Assembly (NCBI RefSeq): GCF_900187975.1
Contig: NZ_FZPC01000013.1
Location: 62,001-126,000 of the forward strand
Length of the DNA: 64,000 bases
Direction: 5' to 3'
From: Pseudomonas delhiensis
GTDB taxonomy: Bacteria; Pseudomonadota; Gammaproteobacteria; Pseudomonadales; Pseudomonadaceae
The translations under genes and the position numbers were made by a program. The notes under the pieces were generated by a model. It worked only from the letters and a program-made list of their open reading frames with translations, was not told the origin of the DNA and made no database searches. Below are positions 7,260 to 17,321 of the stretch, in pieces. How positions within the stretch are numbered: position 1 is the stretch's first letter; every line of letters begins with the position of its first letter.

Positions 7260-9971
7260 TCAGAGCAGGCTCAGCTCGCGGGCACGGCGAATCGCTTGGG
7301 TCCGATTGCGCACCTTGAGCTTCTCGTAGATGTTGTGCAGGTGCCATTTGACGGTGCCCAGGGCCAGCGACAGCCGCTGGCCGATCTCCTCGTTGGAGAG
7401 CCCCAGGGCCGCCAGGCACACCACTTCCCGCTCGCGGTCGGTCAGCCCTTCCTCGAGCACGTCCTGTGCCTTGCGCGTTTCCTGGCCGGGCCAGAGCCCC
7501 AGCAGGCTGCGGATGAACACCTGCAGCGCCGGCTGGCGCTCGGTGGCCTCCAGTTGCTGGAGCATCAGGCGGATGCCCTCGCCCTCCTCGATGAACAGGC
7601 TGCGCACGCCTTCGCGCTCGGCGCCCACCAGGCATTGCCCGAGCAGGCTGTTGGCGCGCTCCTGGTAGCCCAGGCGCTGGTAGCTGAGGGCCGCCAGCAG
7701 GTCCAGGCGCAGGCGCTGCAGGCCGTGCCAGTTGGGCTGCAGCAGGCCGCGCAGCTGGGTGATCTCGTGCAGCGCCTCGCTGAAGTGGCCGCGCGCCTGC
7801 AGCAGGCGCACGCGGCTCAGGCCGCGCACCCAGAGCACCGGGTTGAACGGCCCCTGGCGGTAGGAGGCGGCGAGCTTCTGCCAGTCGATGCCGTTCAGGC
7901 GCTGTTCGGCGCGCTTGCAACGGTCCGCCGCCGGCTCCTGGAGGATCAGGTTGATCTCCTCGCCCACGGCCATGGCGAAGATGCGCCAGGAATGGTTGCG
8001 CGAGGCCAGGCTCTGCATCAGCCCGAGAGTCGCCAGGGCCTCCTTGCCGCGCCCCTGCAGGCGCTGCACCCGCGCCAGGCACTGCATGCCCTGGGCATAG
8101 AGGTCGATGGGGTTGATCACGTCGACGCGCCCCAGCGCCCAGCGCAGGCGCTCTTCCAGGCCATCGACGTCCATGCGGTAGTAGGCGGTCAGGCTCTCGG
8201 TGATGGCTGGCAGGGCCAGCGCCTGGGAACGCCGGTCGAACAGCGGCACGGCCTGCTGCTTGACGCGCTCCACCAGCAGCTGCGCCTGCTTCACCTGGCC
8301 CTGTTCCAGGGCCAGCATCACCTCGATGGTGGACAGTTGCATGTGCAGGTAGCGGCCGTCGAGGAAGTGGTTGCGCTGCTGCGCCAGGCCCATCAGGCGG
8401 CGCGCCTGCTCGGGCTGGCCGTGCATGACCTGGGCGAAGGCGGCGACCAGCAGCACGGCGCATTCGAGGAAGGCCGAGTTCTGCCCCAGCTGGCTCTCCA
8501 CCCGGCGGGCCAGGGCGATGCACTGCTCGAGGTCGTCCTTCTGCAGCGCCAGCACGGCCTTGACCGCCAGCGCCGAGAGGTACTGGTCGCCCATCGGCGT
8601 CTGCGGCTTACCGTCGCTCCAGCGCGCCAGCAGCTCGTCGAGCATGCGGTTGGCCTCGGGCAGGCTCAGCTCGCTGGCGCGGGTCCAGACGTCGCTGAGC
8701 ACCAGGATGGGGTAGCGCGCGGCGATCTCGTCGGGCACCTGCCGGCGCCAGCGCGAGATCAGGTACAGCTGGCCGCGGTTGATCAGTTCCAGGCCGTAGC
8801 CGTCCACCAGCGCGGCGAGCATCTCCGGGTCCTCGGCCAGGCAGGCGTGCTCGATGGCCAGGGTCGGCATGTGGTGGTTGGTGAACCACAGGCTGGCGTT
8901 GAAGTGCAGTTGCTTGAAGCGCTCCGGCTCGCGTTCGCGCAGGTGCGCGCGGAGGAAGTCGGCGAACAGCTGGTGGAAGCGGTACCAGTGGCGCTCGCGG
9001 TCCAGCGGCATGAGGAACAGCTGCAGGCTGTCCAGGCGCTCCAGCAGGGCCTGGCCGTCCTGGCGGCCGGTCAGGGCGTTGGCCAGCTCGCCATTGAAGC
9101 GGCTCGCCACGCTGAGCGTCAGCAGGCTGTCGCGGATGTCCCGGGGCAGGCGTTCGAAGACGCTGCGCAACAGGTAGTCGCCGACCTCGGCGGGGCCGCC
9201 GCCGAGCCCGGCCAGGTCGCGCTGGGCACCGGCGGGCGGCTGGCGCAGCCACAGGCCGAACAGCTGCACGCCCATCACCCAGCCCTCGGTCCGGGCGTAC
9301 ACGGCCTTCAGGGCGGCCTCGTCGAGCTCCACGCCTTCGCCGCGCAGGTACTCGCCGGTCTGCTCCTGGCTCAGGCGCAGCTCTTCCACCCCCACTTCCA
9401 GCAGCAGGCCCTTGGCCCGCCAGGTGGCGAGGCTCAGCGGCGGCTGCGAGCGGCTGCCGATGGCCAGGGTCAGGCCCGGCGGGGCGTACTGCACCAGGCG
9501 GTTGAGGCCGGCGAAGATGTCCGGGTGGGTGATCCGGTCCAGGTCGTCGAGCACCAGCAGCAGCGGCACGTCGACCCGCAGCAGGTCGCAGAGCAGGCTT
9601 TCCATGACCGCCACGGCCGGCACCCGCAGCGTATTGTGCAGGTAGGCGGCGGCATCCGCGCCGACGTCCGGCAGGCCGGCGGCCAGGGCCTCGGTGAGCT
9701 TGCCGCAGAAGCGCCCGGGGTCGTCGTCGGAGCCCTCCAGGGAAAGCCATACCACCTTCTGCCCCTGCGCTTCGCGGCGCTCGGCGAGCAGGGCCAGCGC
9801 GGCGCTCTTGCCGAACCCGGCGGGGGCGCTGAAGAGCAGGACGCGATGCTGGGTGGAACGCTCCAGGGCAGCCTGGAGCTGGGGGCGGTACTGGTATTCG
9901 GCAGGCACCCCGGAGGATGTCGATCTGGTACGCAGAAGGCTGCCGGCTGCGGTTTTTAGCACTACGTCCAC
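7260..9971 (-). CDS. MalT-type LuxR-family transcriptional regulator (STAND ATPase), copy 2
   Basis: 903 residues, starting at GTG 9971 with GAGG five bases upstream. Walker A is APAGFGKSA (49-57) and Walker B LLLVLDDLDR (137-146). Helical repeats follow, and the last 61 residues form a LuxR HTH (LTDREREVVCLAALGLSNEE, TVKWHLHNIYEKLKVRNRTQ). It has the same build as its neighbour but differs enough throughout to be an old paralogue. First gene of the two-regulator operon. Twin MalT proteins could act as a heteromer or read two signals; nothing in the sequence names the inducer. Confidence 0.9.
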   Translation of the reverse strand: MDVVLKTAAGSLLRTRSTSSGVPAEYQYRPQLQAALERSTQHRVLLFSAPAGFGKSAALALLAERREAQGQKVVWLSLEGSDDDPGRFCGKLTEALAAGLPDVGADAAAYLHNTLRVPAVAVMESLLCDLLRVDVPLLLVLDDLDRITHPDIFAGLNRLVQYAPPGLTLAIGSRSQPPLSLATWRAKGLLLEVGVEELRLSQEQTGEYLRGEGVELDEAALKAVYARTEGWVMGVQLFGLWLRQPPAGAQRDLAGLGGGPAEVGDYLLRSVFERLPRDIRDSLLTLSVASRFNGELANALTGRQDGQALLERLDSLQLFLMPLDRERHWYRFHQLFADFLRAHLREREPERFKQLHFNASLWFTNHHMPTLAIEHACLAEDPEMLAALVDGYGLELINRGQLYLISRWRRQVPDEIAARYPILVLSDVWTRASELSLPEANRMLDELLARWSDGKPQTPMGDQYLSALAVKAVLALQKDDLEQCIALARRVESQLGQNSAFLECAVLLVAAFAQVMHGQPEQARRLMGLAQQRNHFLDGRYLHMQLSTIEVMLALEQGQVKQAQLLVERVKQQAVPLFDRRSQALALPAITESLTAYYRMDVDGLEERLRWALGRVDVINPIDLYAQGMQCLARVQRLQGRGKEALATLGLMQSLASRNHSWRIFAMAVGEEINLILQEPAADRCKRAEQRLNGIDWQKLAASYRQGPFNPVLWVRGLSRVRLLQARGHFSEALHEITQLRGLLQPNWHGLQRLRLDLLAALSYQRLGYQERANSLLGQCLVGAEREGVRSLFIEEGEGIRLMLQQLEATERQPALQVFIRSLLGLWPGQETRKAQDVLEEGLTDREREVVCLAALGLSNEEIGQRLSLALGTVKWHLHNIYEKLKVRNRTQAIRRARELSLL

Positions 9972-10145
9972 GGCCTCTATCCCTGTTTCATTATCGTTGT
10001 GGTACGGAGCATGGCTTCCGCGGGATAATCCAATTCTTATCAGAATGCTTACCTTGCGTAAACCGAAGAGAAGGGCTCTAGCATCGACTCTTCGGGCGTG
10101 CGCAGGAATGGCTCTCAGCCTAGCCCAGGGTTCCTGTTCCTACCT

Positions 10146-11512
<1,367 letters not shown>

Positions 11513-11516
<4 letters not shown>

Positions 11517-12835
11517 GCCGCCGCCCGCCTCGGCAGGGCCACCCGCACCCGCAGCCCGCCCAGCTCGCTGCCCTCCAGCGCCAGGCTGCCGCCGCAAGCC
11601 TCGGCGATGTCGCGGGCGATGCCCAGGCCCAGGCCGTGGCCGGCCACCTGCTCGTCCAGGCGGGTGCCGCGTTCGAGCACGCTGTCGCGCAGTTCCTCGG
11701 CGATGCCCGGGCCGTCGTCGTCCACCAGCAGGCGGTAGCCGTCCTCGCGCTTCTCCACCTGCAGGCGTACCTCGCCGGCCGCCCACTTGCAGGCGTTGTC
11801 CAGCAGGTTGCCGAGCAGTTCCAGCAGGTCCTCGCGGTCGAACGGCAGGCGCAGGCCGGGCTCCGCCGCGCAGGTGATGCGCAGGTGCTGGCCGTGGATC
11901 AGCTGGAGCATCTCGCGCAGGCTGGGCAGCTCGGCGTCGCAGTCGAAGTGCGCGCCGGGCAGCGCCTCGCCCACCAGGCGCGCGCGGCCCAGCTCGCGGG
12001 CCAGGCGCTGGTCGATCTGCTCCAGCTGCTCCTGCAGCACCCGCTTCAGCTCCGGGTGCTGCTGCAGCTCCTCGCGCTCGGCCAGGCTGATCAGCACCGC
12101 CAGCGGCGTCTTCAGCGCATGGCCGAGGTTGCCCAGGGCGTTGCGCGAGCGGCGCAGGGTTTCCTCGGTGTGCTGCAGCAGGTGGTTGACCTGCTCCACC
12201 AGCGGCTCCAGCTCCTGCGGCACCTGGGTGTCCAGTTGGCTGCGCTGGCCGTCCTGCAGCTGGGCGATCTGCTGGCGCACCCGCTCCAGCGGGCGCAGCG
12301 CGCGGCGCACCGTCAGGCGCTGGAAGAACAGGATCAGCAGCAGCGCCAGCACCCCGGCGCCCAGGCCGATGTTGCGCAGGCGGTTGAAGCTCTTGAGGAT
12401 CGGCGTGTAGTCCTGCGCCACGCTGATCCGCAGGTTGCGGCCGTAGCGCTTGTAGTCGCCGCGGAAGACCAGCAGGCGCTGGCCTTCCGGGCCCTTGGCC
12501 AGGCCTTCGCGCAGGCCCGGTTGGGCCGGCACCTTCAGCTCGTGGTCCCACAGCGAGCGGGAGCGCCAGTCGGTCTGCTCGAAGTGGATCTGGAAGTAGC
12601 GCCCGGAGAACAGCCGCTCGTAGGCGCCGTCGACGCGCTGCGGGTCCAGTTGCAGCCCGGCCGGGCCGCGGATGATCGCCACCAGCAGGCTTTCCGCCTC
12701 GTCCTGCAGGCCGCTGGCGAGGTAGCGGCGCAGGCCCTGGTCGAACAGCCAGAGCCCGGCCTGGGCCAGCGCCAGGCCGATCACCAGCAGCACAGCGGCG
12801 AGGCCGAAGCCCAGGCGCCGCTGGATCGAGATCAA
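11513..12835 (-). CDS. bqsS: Two-component sensor histidine kinase, BqsS/CarS-like
   Basis: 440 residues from a TTG start overlapping the regulator's stop (TTGA), the only start that gives a complete first membrane helix. TM1 about 10-31, periplasmic loop 32-152, TM2 about 153-172, HAMP to about 226, HisKA with His239 ([15 protein letters not shown]), then the ATPase domain with N box ([13 protein letters not shown]) and G box (DDDGPGI). The BqsS (CarS) call rests on synteny: regulator, two PepSY genes, then patatin, nnrS, ppyR, fhp, fhpR and queD, the PA2656-PA2666 order. BqsS responds to Fe(II) in P. aeruginosa. The RExxE motif linked to that is not found in the loop here; R109-E110 is followed by GLA. 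Confidence 0.8.
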
Positions 12836-13509
12836 GCCGCGCCCCCGGCGCTGCCGGCGAAGCGGTAGCCCTGGCCGCGGCGGGTTTCGATGATCTCGCG
12901 GCCGAGCTTGCGGCGCAGGTGGTTGATGTGCACCTCGATGACGTTGGAGTCGCGCTCGGTCTCGCCGTCGTAGAGGTGCTCGGCCAGGTGCGACTTGGAC
13001 AGCAGCTGGCCCGGGTGCAGCATGAAGTAGCGCAGCAGGCGGAACTCGGCGGAAGTCAGGTCGACCTCCCGGTCGCCCTGCAGCACGCATTGGCGCGCCT
13101 CGTCCAGGCGCAGGCCGCCGGCCTCCAGCTGGGCCTGGTTGGCCACGCCGTGGGCGCGGCGCAGCAGGGCCTGGATGCGCAGGAAGAGTTCCTCGGGGTG
13201 GAAGGGCTTGGTCAGGTAGTCGTCGGCGCCGGCCTTCAGCCCGTCGATGCGCTCGGCCCAGGAACCGCGCGCGGTGAGGATCAGCACCGGGGTGGCCAGG
13301 CCCAGGCCGCGCCATTCGCGCAGCACGTCCAGGCCGGGGCGGCCCGGCAGGCCGAGGTCGAGGATGATCAGGTCGTAGGGCTCGCTGGCCCCCTGCACCG
13401 CGGCGTCGCGGCCGTCGGCCAGCCAGTCCACGGCGTAGCCCTGGCGGGTCAGGCCGGCCAGCAGTTCGTCGGCGAGGGGGACGTGGTCCTCCACCAGCAG
13501 CAGACGCAT
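12832..13509 (-). CDS. bqsR: OmpR-family response regulator, BqsR/CarR-like
   Basis: 225 residues. Receiver domain with phospho-acceptor Asp51 ([11 protein letters not shown]), acidic pair E7/D8, and T/K in LTARG and LTKPF. The winged-helix DNA-binding domain covers about 125-220 ([40 protein letters not shown]). It shares a base with the upstream PepSY gene stop and four bases with the kinase start, so the four genes form one tightly packed operon. In P. aeruginosa BqsR binds a TTAAG-N6-TTAAG direct repeat; a close match lies upstream of the operon at 14171-14186. Confidence 0.87.
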   Translation of the reverse strand: MRLLLVEDHVPLADELLAGLTRQGYAVDWLADGRDAAVQGASEPYDLIILDLGLPGRPGLDVLREWRGLGLATPVLILTARGSWAERIDGLKAGADDYLTKPFHPEELFLRIQALLRRAHGVANQAQLEAGGLRLDEARQCVLQGDREVDLTSAEFRLLRYFMLHPGQLLSKSHLAEHLYDGETERDSNVIEVHINHLRRKLGREIIETRRGQGYRFAGSAGGAA

Positions 13510-13814
13510 CAGTCGTCTTCCTTATCCTTGAGGATGCGCCCGTCACGGGCATCCAGTTCCAGTTCGCGGACCACGCCACCGGGGGTGAGCAGTTCTATCT
13601 CGTAGATGTAGGTGTCGTGCTCCTTCTCAAGCTCCGCCTCGAGCAGGCGCGAGCCGGGGTAGCGCTGCAGCGCCGCCGGCAGTATCGACTCGAAGGGGCG
13701 GATCACCCCTTCGCGGGTCAGGCGCAGGGCCTCGTCCTGGCTGAGGTCGTGGGCCAGCGCCGGCCCGGCGACGCACAGAGCGGCGAGCAGGGCGTAACGC
13801 AGAGGATAGGTCAT
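13509..13814 (-). CDS. Periplasmic PepSY-domain protein (second of a tandem pair)
   Basis: 101 residues from the ATG at 13814 (an earlier in-frame ATG at 13874 lies inside the upstream gene). Signal peptide [21 protein letters not shown], then one PepSY domain ([20 protein letters not shown], then [29 protein letters not shown]). The highly acidic C-terminus could bind metal. It resembles its upstream neighbour over the whole length, so the pair arose by duplication. It overlaps the stop and start of its neighbours by one base on each side. In the syntenic P. aeruginosa locus such small proteins are co-induced with BqsRS by metals. Confidence 0.8.
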   Translation of the reverse strand: MTYPLRYALLAALCVAGPALAHDLSQDEALRLTREGVIRPFESILPAALQRYPGSRLLEAELEKEHDTYIYEIELLTPGGVVRELELDARDGRILKDKEDD

Positions 13815-14122
13815 CAGTGATCCTGGCGGTCCTTGAGCACTTCGCCGCTCACCGCGTCCAGTTCGACGTCCCATTTCACCCCCTGGGCGTCCTTGACGTC
13901 GACCTTGTACAGGTAGCGGCCGTGTTCCAGTTCAAGCTCGCTATCGTACACGGTTCCGCCGGGGTGCTTGCCCAGCGCGGCCTGGTTGAGGCGCTGGAAG
14001 TCCTGGATGGTGCCGGCGTCGCGCAGGCGCAGGGCCTCGTCGGGGCCGATGTCGTGGGCCAGCGCCAGGCTGGAGGCGCCGAGCAGGCCGGCGGCGGCGA
14101 TCAGGCGGATAAGGGTTTGCAT
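13814..14122 (-). CDS. Periplasmic PepSY-domain protein (first gene of the bqs-type operon)
   Basis: 102 residues with GCAGGAG eleven bases before the ATG. Signal peptide 1-22 (ASSLALA), then a PepSY domain: DIGPDEALRLRDAGTIQDFQ, TVYDSELELEHGRYLYKVDV, VELDAVSGEVLKDRQDH. PepSY units often bind ligands or inhibit peptidases, and next to sensor kinases they are thought to tune signalling. It lies first, directly behind the putative BqsR box, so it should be the most strongly expressed member. Confidence 0.82.
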   Translation of the reverse strand: MQTLIRLIAAAGLLGASSLALAHDIGPDEALRLRDAGTIQDFQRLNQAALGKHPGGTVYDSELELEHGRYLYKVDVKDAQGVKWDVELDAVSGEVLKDRQDH

Positions 14123-14170
14123 GGGGAAGACTCCTGCGAATTGCCAATGAGCGCAGGCTATCGAAGGGCC

Positions 14171-14186
14171 ATTAACCCAAGCTGAA
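14171..14186 (-). promoter_or_regulatory. Candidate BqsR box upstream of the PepSY-bqsRS operon
   Basis: The minus strand reads TTCAG-CTTGGG-TTAAT, which matches the reported TTAAG-N6-TTAAG direct repeat at 8 of 10 positions with the exact 6-base spacer. It lies about 50 bases before the first start codon of the operon, a suitable place for an activator site at -35. Confidence 0.5.
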
Positions 14187-14274
14187 TGAGGCGGGGCGGA
14201 TCATTCACCGGCTGAAGGATGCTGCCTAGGAAAATACAACGCTTATAATCGCCGCCTCGCCGGAGAGAGCCCCC

Positions 14275-15354
14275 ATGACCGCCATCCACATCAAGTCCCC
14301 CGCCCTCGTCCTCAAGGCCGGTGCCCGCGCCCTGCGGCGCATCCGCGAACGCGGCCTGGCGCCCGCCGACGTCGGCATCCTCCCCGGCGCCGCCGGCGGG
14401 CCGAAGGCGCTGGGCATCCAGGGGCTGGACCTGGCGCTGTTCGGCGAATGGCTGCCGCGCGCGCCGCGCGAGCGCTCGCTGATCGGCGCCTCGATCGGCT
14501 CCTGGCGCTTCGCCAGCGCCTGCCTGCCGGACGCCGCCGCCGGCATCCGCCGCCTGGGTGAGCTGTACACGCAGCAGCGCTTCTCGCGCAACGCGGACAT
14601 CGCCGAAGTCTCGGCCAGCTGCACGCGGATGCTCGACGACCTGCTCGCCGGGCAGGACGCCAGCGTGCTGGCCAACCCGCACTACCGCCTCAACGTGGTG
14701 GTGGTGAAGAGCCACGGGCGCCTGGCCGACGACGGCAAGCGCACCCTCGGCCTGGGCCTGGGCGCGGTGATCCGCGACAACCTGCTCGGCCGCCGCCACC
14801 TGCACCGCCACTTCGAACGGGTGATCCTCCACGACGCGCGCCTGGCCCCACCGCTGGCGCCGCTGCAGGACTTCCCCTCGCGCTGCCTGCCGCTGGGCCT
14901 GGGCAACCTGCGCCATGCCCTGCTCGCCTCCGGCTCCATCCCCATGGTCATGCAGGGCGTGCGCGACATCCCCGGCGCGGGCCGGGGCACCTACCGCGAC
15001 GGCGGCCTGCTCGACTACCACCTCGACCTCCCCTACGCGACCGACGGCGTGGTGCTCTACCCGCACTTCACCGACAAGGTCATCCCCGGCTGGTTCGACA
15101 AGGGCCTACCCTGGCGCCGCGGCGACGCCACCCGCCTGCAGGATGTGCTGCTGCTCGCCCCGTCCCGCGAGTACCTGGCCCGCCTGCCCCACGACAAGCT
15201 GCCGGACCGCAAGGACTTCAAGCGCTACCTGGGCGACGACGCCGGCCGCGAGCGCTACTGGAACAAGGCGATGGACGAAAGCCGGCGGCTGGGCGACGAA
15301 TTCCTCGAACTGGCCGACGGCGGCCGCCTGGGAGAAAGGCTGGTCCCCCTGTAG
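14275..15354 (+). CDS. Patatin-like phospholipase family protein
   Basis: 359 residues with GGAGAG eleven bases upstream. Patatin signatures are present: the glycine-rich oxyanion segment (LPGAAGGPKALGI, about 38-50), the GxSxG nucleophile elbow (IGASIGSW, Ser at about 74) and the catalytic-dyad Asp in YRDGGLLDYH. Such serine hydrolases cleave acyl chains from phospholipids. No signal peptide is seen, so it is probably cytoplasmic. It sits between bqs-type genes and nnrS, where P. aeruginosa has an unnamed gene. Its TAG stop lies inside a REP-like repeat (15351 onward), so the coding end may have been set by repeat insertion. Confidence 0.88.
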   Translation: MTAIHIKSPALVLKAGARALRRIRERGLAPADVGILPGAAGGPKALGIQGLDLALFGEWLPRAPRERSLIGASIGSWRFASACLPDAAAGIRRLGELYTQQRFSRNADIAEVSASCTRMLDDLLAGQDASVLANPHYRLNVVVVKSHGRLADDGKRTLGLGLGAVIRDNLLGRRHLHRHFERVILHDARLAPPLAPLQDFPSRCLPLGLGNLRHALLASGSIPMVMQGVRDIPGAGRGTYRDGGLLDYHLDLPYATDGVVLYPHFTDKVIPGWFDKGLPWRRGDATRLQDVLLLAPSREYLARLPHDKLPDRKDFKRYLGDDAGRERYWNKAMDESRRLGDEFLELADGGRLGERLVPL

Positions 15355-15831
15355 GGCGCATAACGCCTACGGCGTTATCCACCATTTGGCCTTGGCCATA
15401 CGCCGGGCAAGGAGCCGCCGTCAGGTTCAGCCATGGAGTGGCTGGCAAGGAAGGTGTAGCGGCGGATAACCGCGAACGGTTATTCGCCCTACGTCCATGG
15501 TGGGCTTGGCGTAGGGCGAATAACGCGAAGCGTTATCCGCCGTTTGACCGCGGCCCCATCCCGCTCGCTGCCGAGCACGGAGCCGCTGTCCAAGCCGCGC
15601 CGGGCTCAACAGGGAAGCACGTACGTAGGAGCAACTGTCTTCTGGGCTCCCTCGTTCGCGGGGGTGACTGGATCAAAATTCGCGTCTCCCATGTCGCCCC
15701 ATTGTAGGAGCGGGCCCTGCCCGCGATTCGCGCGCAGGGCGCGCTCCTACAGGGGAATGGCATGGCTCGGGCAGCGTAGGAGCGGACTCCGTCCGCGATG
15801 GACCGCGCCCACACCCCACAGGATGACTCCC
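15351..15831. repeat. Gene-free gap with REP/BIME-like repeats
   Basis: This 480-base gap holds three copies of repeat family A (15351-15383; 15461-15492, reading GGCGGATAACC...GGTTATTCGCC; 15511-15541). It also holds a long family-B palindrome (15703-15751) beginning TGTAGGAGCGGGCCC and ending with its complement CTCCTACA, and a partial family-B unit at about 15776. Each unit folds as an imperfect hairpin. No convincing protein frame is present. In Pseudomonas such units act as mRNA 3'-end stabilisers, gyrase sites or RAYT-mobilised repeats. Confidence 0.85.
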
Positions 15832-17022
15832 CTACCCCGGCTGCCCGTCGATCCGAGCCTTCCACAGCATCGGCCCGTAGTACCCGGCGAAGATCAGGAA
15901 CGCCAGCGACCAGCACAGCGCCGCCAGCTGCAGGCCGCCCAGCGGCAGCCACCACACCACCACCACCCGCGCCAGCACGCCCAGGTTGAGCAGGGCGAAG
16001 CCCCAGGCCATCGCCTTCGGCGGCTGCAGCGCGCGGCCGGTGTGGCCAAGGCTGACGCGGGCGATCATCGCCAGGATCAGCCCGCCGACGCCGCCCACGG
16101 TCAGCGCGTGCAGCGGCAGGCTGGACGGCAGCGCCGCGCCGGCCGCGGACGCCGCCAGGCCGAACAGCGCCAGGGTCATCCAGGCATACGCCAGGTGCAA
16201 CGACCACAGTAGCGGCACGTTCCACAGGTCGCGGTCGTACCAGCGCCACAGGCGCACCAGGTGGCCCAGGCCGAGCAGGCCGAACAGCACCGCCAGCACC
16301 GGCCCCGGTTGCAGGGCCGGGCCAGTGGCGCTGAGCACCGCCAGCAGCGCGCCGCCCAGCAGCAGCGCCCAGTCCAGCCACGGCCAGGCCGGCACCTGGG
16401 CGGTACGCCCCAGGCCGCGCTGGGTGAAGAAGGGAATCACCCGCCCGCCGATCAGGCTCATCAGCGCCACCACCAGCCACAGCGCCGCCAGGACGCCGCC
16501 GCGCTGCCAGGCCTCATTGCCCAGCGCCTGGCCGGCCATGACCTGGGCATCGGCCAGGGTCAGCAGGACCAGCACCATCAGCACCGGGTAATTGCGCGTC
16601 TGCCGCACCTGGTAGAGGCTGCGGCCGACGAACCAGGCCAGCGCCGGCGGGAAGGCCAGCTCCAGCACGGCCGCCAGCCACCAGGGCGCGCCCAGCAGCC
16701 AGGCCAGCCGCGCCGCCAGCCAGAGCAGCGCCAGGTTGCGCAGCGGCGCGCCGCTAAGGCCCGGGCGGCCGGTCCAGGTCTGCACCGCGGTGAGCAGGAA
16801 GCCGGCGATGATCGCCAGGGCGAAGCCGAACACCATCTCGTGGCGGTGCCAGCCCAGCCAGCCGCCCAGCGGCTGCCACCCGGGCAGCCAGCCGGCCAGC
16901 GCGGCGAGCCAGAGGAAGATGGCGAGCGCCGCGAACAGCGCCCCGCCGAGGAAGAAAGGACGGAAACCCAGCCGCCACAGCGGCGGGATCGCCAAAAGAA
17001 CCTTGCGATCAACCAACAGCAC
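15832..17022 (-). CDS. nnrS: NnrS-family membrane protein (nitrosative stress)
   Basis: 396 residues, GTG start at 17022 with GGAGG upstream. About 12 hydrophobic helices, beginning AIPPLWRLGFRPFFLGGALF (the NnrS opening motif) and containing WHRHEMVFGFALAII and GGRVIPFFTQRGL, where the histidines fit the family's haem/copper-binding pattern. NnrS proteins relieve nitric-oxide stress in the inner membrane. The start overlaps the upstream ppyR-like gene by 14 bases and the genes follow fhp, giving an fhp-ppyR-nnrS operon that FhpR could control. Confidence 0.88.
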   Translation of the reverse strand: MLLVDRKVLLAIPPLWRLGFRPFFLGGALFAALAIFLWLAALAGWLPGWQPLGGWLGWHRHEMVFGFALAIIAGFLLTAVQTWTGRPGLSGAPLRNLALLWLAARLAWLLGAPWWLAAVLELAFPPALAWFVGRSLYQVRQTRNYPVLMVLVLLTLADAQVMAGQALGNEAWQRGGVLAALWLVVALMSLIGGRVIPFFTQRGLGRTAQVPAWPWLDWALLLGGALLAVLSATGPALQPGPVLAVLFGLLGLGHLVRLWRWYDRDLWNVPLLWSLHLAYAWMTLALFGLAASAAGAALPSSLPLHALTVGGVGGLILAMIARVSLGHTGRALQPPKAMAWGFALLNLGVLARVVVVWWLPLGGLQLAALCWSLAFLIFAGYYGPMLWKARIDGQPG

Positions 17023-17266
17023 AACAGACCTCCCAGCCCGGTTGGCGCATCTGCCGCTGGGCGATCAGGCGCAGCACGTAGCCCAGCTTGATGGCGGTCG
17101 GCCCGAGGACGGTCAGGGCGTGGGCGGCCACCAGTTGCGGCAGGTTGAGGAAGGCGTCGATGAAATAGGCGCCGAAGATGCCCCCCAGCAGCATAGCGGC
17201 ACCTGCGCTGAGCAGGGCGTTGGAATGGCCGAGATTGCGTTGCGGACAGGAGAAGAAGCCTTTCAT
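17009..17266 (-). CDS. ppyR: Small membrane protein, PpyR-like
   Basis: 85 residues. ATG at 17266, preferred over GTG 17269 because GGAGG is six bases from the ATG. Two hydrophobic segments (about 18-37, NALLSAGAAMLLGGIFGAYF, and 44-66, LVAAHALTVLGPTAIKLGYV). The symbol comes from position: in P. aeruginosa a gene of this size and topology between fhp and the nnrS homologue is called ppyR and reported to affect psl and pyoverdine expression. Being wedged between fhp and nnrS points to NO stress or respiration as the native context. Confidence 0.65.
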   Translation of the reverse strand: MKGFFSCPQRNLGHSNALLSAGAAMLLGGIFGAYFIDAFLNLPQLVAAHALTVLGPTAIKLGYVLRLIAQRQMRQPGWEVCCAVG

Positions 17267-17321
17267 CACACACCTCCGGTAGTACAGGGTGGCCGGCCCG
17301 CGGGGGCCGGCCGGTCTTGCG

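Noticed and set aside
5165-9959. Very long plus-strand frames (up to 1034 codons) opposite the two MalT-type genes
   Set aside because: They mirror the codon pattern of high-GC genes on the other strand, show low-complexity His/Gln/Val/Ala translations and lack domains and ribosome sites. The minus-strand products have clear Walker and HTH motifs.
17290-17313. GC-rich hairpin between fhp and the ppyR-like gene as a terminator
   Set aside because: No T-run follows, and the 55-base spacing with a shared theme favours read-through.
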